Positions 37,445 to 46,660 of a stretch of DNA of 64,000 bases are shown in pieces. The DNA is from Callorhinus ursinus. Lineage: Eukaryota > Chordata > Mammalia > Carnivora > Otariidae. Every line of letters begins with the position of its first letter. Within the stretch, counting starts at the first letter, position 1. The notes under the pieces were generated by a model, which did not search any database, was not told where the DNA came from, and saw nothing but the letters and a program-made list of their open reading frames with translations. Both the position numbers and the translations under genes were made by a program. The stretch spans positions 2,669,936 to 2,733,935 of the forward strand of contig NW_020312904.1 in assembly GCF_003265705.1 (NCBI RefSeq), given 5' to 3'.

Positions 37445-37554
37445 CCAGCATCTTCTCGCCGGCCCCACAGTGACCATTTGTGACCAAGCCACGGCTGTCC
37501 CCTGCCTGGAGGATGGCAATAGCCTCAGGTCCCTTCCTCCACATGCCAGGTCCT
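37445..37554. repeat. Local duplication, copy B (110 bp)
   Basis: Partner of copy A, 816 bp away in the same orientation, with the L2 fragment between them. Most of the differences are transitions, and there are no gaps. Confidence 0.92.
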
Positions 37555-37689
37555 GCACATCCACTGCCCATCCGCCCCTGTTCCTGGCAGCCTTCCTCCT
37601 GCTCCATCCCGGCTGGGCCTCTTGGGACTCCTTCCCCAAGACTCTCTGCTAGAAGCTTTCGCTGCCAGGAGCATATCTCCTTCGGGGAC

Positions 37690-37912
37690 CCGCCATGGCC
37701 TCCCTGCCCACTGGCTGGGCAGCCCCGGGGGCCACACGTCCCAGTGTACCTTCTTCCGCAGAGATGTGCGGGAACGGCCAGGCTCTCTCGCCGGCATGTG
37801 GGCTCTTTGAGGTCAGGGCCCCCGTCCTCCACTGCTGTGTCCCCAGGGCTGAGACCAGGCCCAGGCCCAGAACAGGCGCCCAGCAAACATGCCCTGACTG
37901 AACCATCAGGCT
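37690..37912 (+). repeat. L2 LINE 3'-end fragment
   Basis: GGGCTCTTTGAGGTCAGGGC, then TGTGTCCCCAGGGCTGAGAC and AGAACAGGCGCCCAGCAAAC match the L2 3' end (gtgagctccttgagggcaggg, atccccagcgcctggcac, gtaggtgctcaataaatg). The earlier part (37690-37790) is less certain. Confidence 0.7.
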
Positions 37913-39937
37913 CTTCCCCAGAGGTGCGGACAAGTCCTCTGAAACACAGGGAGGCCCCGCCGCTCATGACCTCTGACGCACCCTCTCCAGGGACAGCAAA
38001 GGTGGCACCGGCCAAGTAGCAGGAAAGTGAAAAAACTGGAGAGATTTCACCTAAAATGCTGCAAAAGGACCAGGTGCCATGAGGCTATGCTCCCCACAGC
38101 AAACTTGGCTGTTTCCCGATCAGGACCTCAGGCGATGTATCTGGGAGCATCCAGGGGTCTGTGGCAGCCCCTGCTCAGCAGTGGACACGCAGGGGTCCTG
38201 ACTCCCACCCGCTGCCCCAGCCGGCACCCCCAGGGCCTGTGCAACATGGGGCTGTGCCTCAGAAAGGGCACAGCCAGCCCACGGAACCCCAGAGGAGCTG
38301 TGCGCACCACAGCTCTACTGCAGGGCTCAGGGAACACCGTGAGCCAGCCAGCGTCCCTCCCGCTGCCCGGAGAGACACAGGCCCGGCCCATTCTCACCGC
38401 GGTCTGATGCGGGGCACGGAGCCCCAGCGTGTCCGCAGGAAGCAGGTGCATCAGTGACGTGGTGCAAGGGAGGGGAGTAGGGCGTTAGCCAAGTCCTGAG
38501 GCTCTCTGCGATGCCCAGGCCTCCGCATGACTGATGAGCCCTACACTGGGGACGGCCGCCAGTCCGAGACTGGAAACACTGCACCAGATCCCCACACGGT
38601 CCCGCAACACAAGCTTCAGGAAATGCCCCGCCCCGGGCTCTAAGGACAACACTGAGCGAGGGTGGAGAGGCCATGCGGCCAGAGTCCGGAAGGCCACAGA
38701 GACGTCTGCTCCACAGGGATCCTTTCCTGGAAGGACCCAGCTCCATTTGGCTGCAGGTGGACCATTCAGCGCTTTACTGGCACAGCAACACCCTAGGGAC
38801 AGGCGGCCCTCACGCCGCTCCCCCGAACACGTGTGTACCAGGGGCCTGGGGCCACCGGCCTCGCGCACCAACAGTCAGCTCTGAGCATCCAGGCACAGCG
38901 GCCCTGCCTCAGGAGGTCACGACCTAAGACAGACGGCGTGCAAATGACCAGATCCAAAGGTGAGCTCAGCAGTCCATCTCCCGTGATTTACCGCCAGGCC
39001 CATGGAGAGTGTGACTGAAGACACTCTTTGGGGTATGGAGAGTGGAAGTGTCCTCGTTAGAATTCAGGTGGCCTTTGGATAACACGAAGAAAGAATTTAA
39101 TAAATGCCTTAAGCCAAATGAAGTCATCCTGCAATATTCACCTGGCAGCAGGAAATTTTTCCTTTTCTTAAAACAGAATCACCAGGTTGTAGGAAGCGTA
39201 AGGCCTCCAAGGGCTCCGTCGGCACCACCCCCATTTACCAAAGCCGTCCCTAGCCTCAGGGTGGAGGACAAGAGCCCTTAGTAGAGCCCCACACGCAGGG
39301 CCCCACAAATGTCCACGAGACTGGGGGTGCTGGACAAGGCAGGTGGAAGGTGGCATTCACTCGAACACACCGCCCACCCAAGGGCCAGCTCCGCAGCAGC
39401 TCATTCCCCAAGCACCCGGCAGAGCCCTGACTTTCCCCTAGGGACCCAGCTCTTCCATTTCCCTTCAGAAAGCTGTAGGTGGTGTTCATTTCAGGACACG
39501 CCCCGGCGGCACACTCACTTCTGAATCAGCCTCGCAGGACCCTGGGGAGGAAGGGACCCCAGCCCGCGGCAACGTCCCCGCCACCCAGAGAGCTTTCCCC
39601 ACTGCACCAATGGCAACTCCATGAGCTTGGAAATGCTCAGAACTGCCCACTGCACAACCAGCAACCAGCCCTCCATCCCCTTCCCACCCCGTCCCCCCCC
39701 GCTCCCTTTCACAGCCACACTACTCAGAAGATGGGGGTCACCTCAACGCAAGCTGAGGTCAGCCCACCCCACCCAAAGTGCACCTGTCTACAGCCATCAA
39801 CGGCCAGGGCACTGTGCCCCGGTGTACATGGGCCTTCCAAACAGAGCTGCCCGCTCCCCACCATGACCCACTGACCCCACCACTGCCTTCCCAGAGCTGC
39901 ATTCCACATAAGGCACTCTGGAGAGGCACTCACTGTG
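37913..39937. other. Intronic unique sequence, no gene seen
   Basis: GC-rich except for an AT-richer stretch at 39050-39190. No exon or named repeat was recognised. Confidence 0.45.
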
Positions 39938-40086
39938 TGGGCCAATTCAATTTAAATTTAAATAAATTAAAATTAAAACTTCAGGTCCTCAGTCACATTT
40001 TTCAATGTCGAATAAGCCGCTATGACCACAGGCTACCCCACTGGGCACTTGCATCACCCTAGAACCTTCTACTGCATGCGCTGCTC
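39938..40086. mobile_element. hAT-type MITE fragment
   Basis: TTTAAATTTAAATAAATTAA followed by AAACTTCAGGTCCTCAGTCA, then a decayed ACATGTGGCTAGTGGCTACC-like piece and CTAGAACCTTCTACTGC, follows the order of the hAT family whose ends read CAGTGCTGTCCAATA (as at 7280). More decayed than that copy. Confidence 0.6.
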
Positions 40087-40204
40087 CAGAATCCCTGCCA
40101 CTGGCTCCGAGCATGCCAGGGCTTCCTCTCCTCCCTCCCTCCCCGTCGCACCCTGGCCACACCCCCCGGCACCTTCATATACTTGCACACTCACCCTGGG
40201 TCAC

Positions 40205-40289
40205 TCCCGTGTCCTGGCCATTGTGAACAATGCTGCAATGAGCGTGAGGGTGCATGTGCCTCTTGGGATACTGATCTCATTTCCTTGGA
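40205..40289 (-). mobile_element. L1 fragment, ORF2 C-terminal end (sense half of an inverted L1)
   Basis: GCCATTGTGAACAATGCTGC, then GATACTGATCTCATTTCC matches the complement of the L1 ORF2 C-terminal coding region (the MFIAALF...TIAK part). It breaks sharply at 40289/40290, where an oppositely oriented L1 piece starts. Confidence 0.72.
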
Positions 40290-40700
40290 ATAAACAAATT
40301 CACTGAAGTTGCAAGTTAAACATCAATACACAAAAATCACTTGCATTTTTCTACCCTAACAGTGAACTACAGGGAACTATCCCATGGACAAGTGCCTCGA
40401 AAAGAATAAAATACTTAGTAGATCCAACCACGGAGGTGACAGGCCTGCACACTGGCAACTGAAGCACCGAGGAACAGAACTGAGCACGAGACAACAAACG
40501 GGAAGACGTCCTGCGCTCGCGAACCTGAGGAATTAACGGGGCAGGAGGCCCCCACTACCCAAAGCCACTTGCAGACTCAGCGCAGTCCCCACCAAAATCC
40601 CAGTGACATTTTTCACAGAAATGGAAAAGCAAACTTAAAATTCATATGGGACCACCAAAGACCCCGAGTAGCTAAAGCAATCCCGAGCTGGATGACGTTC
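40290..40700 (+). mobile_element. L1 fragment, ORF2 reverse-transcriptase side (inverted half)
   Basis: Reads along ORF2 in the plus direction. It starts at ATAAACAAATTCACTGAAG, then gives frames resembling KRIKYL, a stretch ending in PK..ADSAQ, and CACAGAAATGGAAAAGC, as in the ORF2 region after the reverse transcriptase. Frameshifts and stops are frequent. With the previous fragment it forms a head-to-head pair, the structure left by twin priming. Confidence 0.78.
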
Positions 40701-41119
40701 TAATGCCATTTAGCGCAGAGGAATTACAGTCCAGAAACTTGGCCTCAGTCTGTGCCCTTGGGGAAACCTGTGTTCGCCAACCCCTCTGGGCCCGTCTTCT
40801 CCCCAGCAAGGTCCCTTCTGGTGGACACCCCATCACGGGGAGGCAGAGCTCACCCCAGACTGCATCTCGAGGGTTAGGAACCCCTCGTCAACAGGGTACA
40901 AGGCACATCCTCTCCCATAATCTCGGGCGGTCAAGCAGCCAGGCTCAGACACAATGGCAGCTTCTGTCCCAGGACCTGCCAGACGAGGGGCTTCCACAGG
41001 CCTCCGGACTAAAGGGCAACCACGGGAAATGGTGGGGGAAGGCAGACAACGACCTCTGTGCCCTCCCCAGGATTCTGCTGCTGCAAGGAGGGGCCCGAGG
41101 AGCAGGGGACAGTGCTTAC
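40701..41119. other. Intronic sequence, no gene seen
   Basis: Unique GC-rich sequence between L1 and L2 fragments; no exon was recognised. Confidence 0.4.
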
Positions 41120-41245
41120 TCCTGATGTGCCGCGCCCTCTGTCCCAAACCTTCTCTCCCTGGATGTTCATGGGGCTCTCTCCACCCCCCACTCAGGTCCC
41201 AGCTCAGACCTCCACAAAACAGCCGTCCCCAGGCCCATGGGACGT
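41120..41245 (+). repeat. L2 LINE 3'-region fragment
   Basis: CCCAAACCTTCTCTCCCTGG, then ATGTTCATGGGGCTCTCTCC and CAGGTCCCAGCTCAGACCTC resemble the L2 consensus (ttcctctgcctggaatgctctccc, caggtctcagctcaaatgtc). It may extend decayed to about 41480. Confidence 0.5.
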
Positions 41246-42129
41246 GATCCCCAAGAGATTACGGCAGCTCCCGACGCCCAGGTCATGCCCTGCACGTCAC
41301 TGCCTCAGCTCCCCTGGCACCAGGAGGACTGCAGGTCCAGCCCCCTGTGGGATCTGGGCTCTTCCCCTCCATCTGGCAGGACAATCTGAGCATGCCACTT
41401 CCCCTCACTCTCCCTCATACCCGGCTCCGTGCTCCTCACTGTTTTCTCCACAGCAAACACCCCGACCTAACGAGAGCCTTGCATTTGCCAGGGGCTCATT
41501 TCTCTACACTCCTGCATCTGTCCCGCTGGGACAGAAGCGCACTCAGGGAAGAAACTTCTGCTCAGCTGGAGGCCAAGGGCCGGCACGCTCCCCCCTCCAC
41601 TGTCATCCCTCCAGGAGGAGAGGACAGAGGGAGCAGCTCCCCAGCCGCACCTCTGTGCTGGGACCACAGTGAGGGCAGAAAACAAGCTCAGGGGTCTCTC
41701 CTGCTGGAGGTAATCTGCAACCATGCGATGGGTGAAGGGCAGGATGCCCCCTTGCCACAGCCCAGGGACGGGGAGCCAAGCGCAAAGCTGGTGGCCGAGT
41801 CCTAGAGGCCTGGCACCGGTTCCCACAGCCGAGGCTCCCCAGGAGCCACACTGCCCACTCCGGCTGTCCCGCTTAGAACGAATGTGCAACATGCCCCAGG
41901 AGCAGGGGCCATCTTCTTGAAGCACGGGCTCTTGCTGGATTGTCTGTGCTTCTTAAATGTCTGTTGTCACGCCTGTGATGATGCACCTCATTCATCTTCA
42001 TGCCACAACCTAGTTGGGAGCCAGGGCCAGAGTAGCTGCTCTCCAAAACCCTTGGTGGGCACATGCCCCCAGAGGGCTTCAAGCTACCTCCGAGGGGTTA
42101 ACGAGCTTTGGAAACACCTGTAATGGCCC
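41246..42129. other. Intronic sequence, no gene seen
   Basis: GC-rich with chance frames on both strands. The right end (41930-42000) is less GC-rich. No exon was recognised. Confidence 0.42.
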
Positions 42130-42560
42130 AGCTGGTAAACATCCCAGTTTAGGAGAGAGTAATCACCTGAATGCCATCCTGTGATTACTATGTATTTTCA
42201 TTGCCAAAAGATGTAATACAATTTCATGGTTACTTGGGCCTGTAAAATAGAAATACCCCCAATTTTTAAGATACGAAAAGGTTTATGACCAGGGTACTGT
42301 CAGTTCAAGACATGAGTCCACGGTACAAATGAGTCAATTCATGACAAAATTTAATTTCAGGAAAATTAATGCAATAAAGATGCCACAACTGTGCTTCAAG
42401 TTTTAATACCTATTAGGAGTTTTAGCGAAGTGGTGCGGGACCGTGGGCACACAGATCCATTGTCTGGCTCCTCACAATGCGACTTGACTTCATACCTAAT
42501 TTATCTGTAATGGGGAGAGCATTACAAGGAACTGTGTGTTTAATGAGGGGGCCAGGGTCT
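42130..42560. promoter_or_regulatory. Candidate enhancer with homeodomain-type inverted repeat
   Basis: Repeat-free AT-rich block 1.3 kb downstream of the exon on the transcribed strand. It contains a perfect 9-bp inverted repeat, AGTAATCAC (42158-42166) and GTGATTACT (42181-42189), with a 14-base spacer. It also has TTTAATTTC, GAAAATTAATGC and CCTAATTTATC. Function is inferred from composition and motif symmetry. Confidence 0.4.
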
Positions 42561-42975
42561 TCGATAGCCTAACCCATCACAAACGGAGAGCGTTCCCATG
42601 TCACGGGATATTAAGTTTGTTTCCTACATCGCTACCAAGACCCAGTTAGTAGCACCAGGCTGATGGCCACTTTCACCAAACAGCCCAGGGAAGGCTTTAT
42701 GTCCCAGCAAATGTCAGTGGCCAGAAATTCTGTAATTGCCAAGTACTTAGAAAAGCAAAACCAAAGTGGGGGATCTGGATGCAAGCAACTGAGTCGTCAT
42801 AATTTCTGTAGTGAATATGATTCGAATAAGCAAGCCGCAAAAACGGAAAGCAAAGTCAAAGCACGGGGCTTCAGAACCACAAAACACCCCCGAGCCCACG
42901 CAGGACACAAGGACCACCGTCAGGAACAGAACTTCGGGTTGCTGCTCTAGCTGACTCCCATGACCACAAGCTCAG
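42561..42975. other. Intronic sequence, no gene seen
   Basis: Mixed composition. A 95-residue plus frame (42663-42950) has no recognisable family; not called. Confidence 0.4.
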
Positions 42976-42979
42976 AGTC

Positions 42980-43400
42980 AGACAGCGGCGCGTGCCTGGG
43001 CCGGGCCGCGCAGCAGCTAGAACTCGGATCCCACGGGAAGAACGCAGGTCCAGACCAAGGGCTCCCGCAATGGAGGGAAGGGAAGGGCAGGACACGCTCT
43101 CAGGGGCCTCCTGCCTCCCACCACCACGTCCAAGGACACCCATGTGCAGGGCTCCCACACCGGAGGCCAGCCCCAAGAGGGGGACTTACGCTGCCCTACA
43201 CACCAGCCGCCGCCCGGCGCTCCCTTTCCCAGTCCAGAGCCCGCAAAGGCAAAAACCCTGCCTCTCAGAGTGAAGAAAGCAGCCTCCGCAGGCCTCCACT
43301 CTCCGTCCCACGTAAGGCTCCCGCTATCTGCGAGGGATGATGAAAAGCGGGCGTATAAGCCCCGCGGCGCGGCCTCAGCTTCAGCAAACATCTCCAGCAA
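42980..43400 (+). promoter_or_regulatory. CpG-dense block with TATA-like motif, possible antisense promoter
   Basis: About 30 CpGs in 420 bp by eye, with high GC. Near its right end AGCGGGCGTATAAGCCCC carries a TATAAG at 43354-43359 flanked by GC-rich sequence. A TTCAGCAA initiator-like site follows, with its A at 43383, about 29 bp downstream of the TATA start. If real it would read plus, antisense to TBC1D22A and towards the exon. No transcript or coding frame supports it; the motifs alone could be chance. Confidence 0.3.
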
Positions 43401-43903
43401 CATGAAAAGGTGCTAGAATAAGCAATGGGACACTCGGGGGAACAAAGGTGGTTTGTTCCAGAAAACTCAATCTCCAGAAGAAATGAATTTCATCAAAATC
43501 GGTGGAGAGGAGAAAATTTCATATTGCACTGAATCTGTCAGTGATTTTTTTAAAAAATCTTTATTATAAGTAACTCAAAACAGACAATGTGTGAGTCCTG
43601 AGTGTGAATGTTTCTGGCAGCTGCGGCGCAGACGTGCGCCGAGTTACAAGAATCCCCCACCGCGCCCCTAGGACCCCGACAAAATGTAAATTGCTCGTGA
43701 GCCCCGGGGACACTGGCATCACACGGTCGGAATGAAATTCAACTACAAACAGAACGACAGGAAGTTCTTCCCGGTGTTACGTCTACTCCGCTGACAAGAA
43801 CACCAGAAAAGACCCTTCCCTGGGCGGCCGCTGAGCAGGCAGAAAGTCAGCGGGCCCAGGCCGGGCGCGGCAGGAGGCCACGGGGGCTGTGGAGACAGCT
43901 CAC
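43401..43903. other. Intron flank downstream of the exon
   Basis: Holds an AT-rich stretch (43440-43580, with TTTTTTTAAAAAATC) and then GC-rich sequence leading to the exon's donor side. No other feature was recognised. Confidence 0.4.
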
Positions 43904-44031
43904 CTGGTACGTGTCCCACAGGCGGATGGTGCAGTGCAGGGGCACTTCCCGCATCAGCAGGTTGTTCATCCAGCGGAAGGCGAACTGCAGGTACCTCACC
44001 TCGTGCTGGTCCAGGTGCCGGTGGACTTGCT
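43904..44031 (-). CDS. TBC1D22A: TBC1D22A internal exon (TBC/Rab-GAP domain segment)
   Basis: This is the only coding exon recognised. Read on the minus strand it is 128 nt and encodes EQVHRHLDQHEVRYLQFAFR, then WMNNLLMREVPLHCTIRLWD, then TYQ. It carries the conserved late TBC-domain block (FAFRW, the MRE stretch and LWDTY). The acceptor is a pyrimidine-rich tract ending cgcacag before 44031. The donor is CAG followed by gtgagc at 43903, a near-ideal site. The exon begins after the first base of a split Glu codon (phase 1) and ends in phase 0. TBC1D22A is a putative Rab GTPase-activating protein; it is reported to bind the Golgi protein ACBD3. The QVHRHLDQHEVRY segment fits paralog A better than my recollection of TBC1D22B. 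The His in PLHC replaces the Arg I expect in this family. Flanking exons were not found in the window. The frame continues open past both splice sites, but that extension is intron. Confidence 0.92.
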
Positions 44032-44034
44032 CTG

Positions 44035-46529
44035 TGCGAGACAAACACAGGCCCCATGGCTGTGAGGGAGAGCCCCCAGGGTTCTGCCTGGAACCACCCA
44101 CTCCAACCACCAGACGCCCAAGCAACATCCCCAGGGAGCGAAGAAGTCACCTCCATTAAAAGAGTTCAGATTGACTCTTCCTCTGGAAAGGGAGCGGCAG
44201 TGGTGGCCGTGATGGGAACAGTGGCAAGGGTGGCCCCCCAGGTCATGTGTGCGCCCCGCCCCCGGTAAGAGGGGCAGGACCACTCCTGCCTCTCGGGTGA
44301 GAAACTGGTCTGCGAGGCCAGCGGATGCTCTGGGACACGCAGTGAGCGCTCTCCCGCCCCGGGCAAGTCCACCAGGCACAGGCTGCAGTTCCAGGAGGGG
44401 CTCGGACAGAGAGAGGGAGAGCTCACCAGCTCCCAAAACGACCTCAGGCTCGTCTGGGGACAATTCTCCACCTGCTCCCGGACCCGGCCAGTGAGCGGGC
44501 AAGTGGGACACAGCCCTGGGCCCTAGGCTGGGTACCTCTGGATTCCAGTTTGGGGGCTGGCCTCCAGAGAGGAGAGCTGACCCTTCAGAAGAACCATCAT
44601 TTCCCTGACGCTCAATCTCCCACTGGCCACGAGCGGCTCCTCCCCATTCCGCTGCAACATGCTCCACAGCTGAGGTCCCCTGTGCTCCCGGCCCAGACCT
44701 CTCTGCTGGGTGCTCAGCAACCTGGGGGGCAGGCTCCAGAGCTCCATGAAGCTCCACAGTCCATAAATCCTGGAGGTGCCTCTGCAGGAAGCAAAGATTC
44801 TGGGGATCGTGGTGACCCTGCTGCTTCCTAGCATTCTGCCCTGTGAAGACCCACTCCGTGCTGTTTCCTAAGACAAGCAAGTACTGCTGAACAGGTCCCG
44901 ACTTGGAACCAGAACCTTCCCATGCTGTGTTGAATCAGGGTCCACCAAGCACTGCTAAAAGCACTCTTTCCACACACTCCTTTCTGTGAGGTCCTGAGTT
45001 ACATGCAAGTTCCTTCTCTCTGGGGCTTACCTTCCCCTGTGACCAGCCCTGAGAGCCCTGAGAAGTGACCCTGAAAAAAGCCTACAGGTTTTCCAGGTCT
45101 CCCAAAGAAAGTTCTAGAACTAGCAAATAAGTAAGCATGTTTTGTTGCGTACTGGTTTGTTTTTACTCATGTTCCTGGTAACGTGAAGTACTGCAGAGAC
45201 AAGGCTTTCCTCACTACTAAGCACAGAGGAGGGGGGTGCGAGGGGCGGGAGGACCCTGTCCTGAGACCCGCTGCACCTTCCAGTCACTCTGGCTTACAGT
45301 CAGCCTGGCGGGGTGCTCTCGTCCACAGGAGGAAGGCGGGTCACAGAAAAGCTCTGTGGACAGCTCTGGCTCCCATGACTGGAGCCAGTTCCTTCACTGG
45401 CTCTGCTACGACACCCCACCCCAAGCCACTGCTGCCCGCGGCGGAGCATGACAAACACGCCTGGGCACCCGCGACGTGGCAGGCGGGGCAGGACACATGC
45501 AGGCCGGGTGTGGGGGAACAGCTGGGCCACGTGGTGAGGCAGACCCAGCAACACACTGTAAGATCAATCACAACAAGACAGTGACTAATGACACGGGGCT
45601 GAGAAGAAGCACACAGGCTCGTCTCTGAGCCCTTGCAGGCAGCTGGGGGCGAGATGCCAGGAGGAAGCTAGTGGGACGAGGCAGTGGGAAGACCCCAAAC
45701 GCCCCAAGGCCCACCATGTGCTGCCTCTTCAGGGACAAATGTAGGGACCGAGGGCTCCGGGCGCAGCATAGGGCAGGCTTGGGCCCAGGGTGCCAAGGCC
45801 AGGAAGCAGGCAGAGAGGGAAGGCCTGGCAGTGGGGGCTCCTCTGGCTGGTATCTGTTCCCCCGGGGTATTCAGCTCCTATGGGCAGGGGCCCCTCTCCC
45901 CAGAGGGGCGATTCACATGCCAGCGGAGGGGGGCTTGTTTTGTTTTTGCTTGACTGAGGGATTCTGGCCCAAGCCCGTGCGAGCTTGAAGGAAGACTCGT
46001 GCATTTCTGCATATTACCAATCCCGCTTGTCCTCCCTGGGAAAGCCTAAGGAGAACGTTTCTGTGCACAAGGGGCTGGAGTGGAGCGTGAACCAGGGAGC
46101 CATGTTCTAGCAAGGCTGGAGTCAGCTGGAAGCAAACGGAGTCACAGTAGGCAGTAAGAACAGATCCCCCTCAGAAATCTGAAAGCTATTCTTATAGTAA
46201 AACCAAATAAATAAGCATTATGAAGTCAATCATCATCATTAATTTTTAGGATAAAACCTAAGTTTTCAACAAAATGTCTTCTTTGCGCTGGGCCCCTTCG
46301 AGCTCCATCTTCCGCGCCCCCCGGCCCGCAGACTAGGGCCCGTCCCCCTGTCCTGGGGCGCTGGGTAAACACAGGTGAGAGGCCCTTGAGGAGCTCAGGC
46401 CTGAGCAACTGCCAGGGCCCGGGGGAGCACAGGGCCAGCTCAGAGGCAGGCCAGCCTGACAGCAGGGAGCCGCGGGGGATGACCTCAGTGGTCCCCACAC
46501 TGGGCTGGGCAGCACCCTCATCTCAAGGG
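44035..46529. other. Intronic GC-rich sequence, no gene seen
   Basis: The 294-residue minus frame 43996-44880 overlaps the true exon in a different frame and is a shadow. No repeat family was named. Confidence 0.45.
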
Positions 46530-46660
46530 CTTAAGAACACAGGTTCTCAGGCTCATCTCGACTTTCTCCATCAAAATCTTTCAGGTGGGGTCTGAGAATC
46601 TGTGTTTAGTCAGCTCCCCAGAAGATTGTGATGTGCTGGGAACCCCTCCCAGGGGCCCTG
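46530..46660 (+). mobile_element. MER5A-like hAT-Charlie fragment
   Basis: CTTTCAGGTGGGGTCTGAGA, then ATCTGTGTTTAGTCAGCTCC and AGAAGATTGTGATGTGCTGG follow the MER5A interior (ggtggggcctgagaatttgcatttctaacaagctcccaggtgatgctgatgctgctgg). The outer ends are lost or decayed. Confidence 0.6.

Larger units (their letters stand above)
1..43903 (-). other. TBC1D22A: Downstream intron of TBC1D22A, possibly running past the gene end
   Basis: This stretch lies 3' of the recognised exon on the transcribed strand. The remaining TBC1D22A C-terminus, usually about 80 residues after TYQ, should follow to the left. I looked for coding sequence of the kind expected there (the histidine- and tyrosine-rich block after TYQ and the gene's last residues) and did not find it. 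Either the intron is longer than 43 kb or the exons were missed. The sequence is repeat-poor for a mammal, with one 3.2-kb L1 as the largest insertion. Confidence 0.55.

Noticed and set aside
36860..37639. 259-residue minus frame spanning the duplicated segment
   Set aside because: Runs across L2 and duplication copy B; contains repeat-derived sequence, no domain.
39042..39281. 79-residue plus frame with mixed composition
   Set aside because: No family similarity, no splice sites; AT-richer intron patch only.
43904..44031. TBC1D22B instead of TBC1D22A
   Set aside because: The QVHRHLDQHEVRY segment fits the A paralog better than my recollection of the B paralog, but this rests on memory of the families.
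43996..44880. 294-residue minus frame overlapping the TBC1D22A exon
   Set aside because: Uses a different reading frame over the true exon and extends into intron; a shadow.
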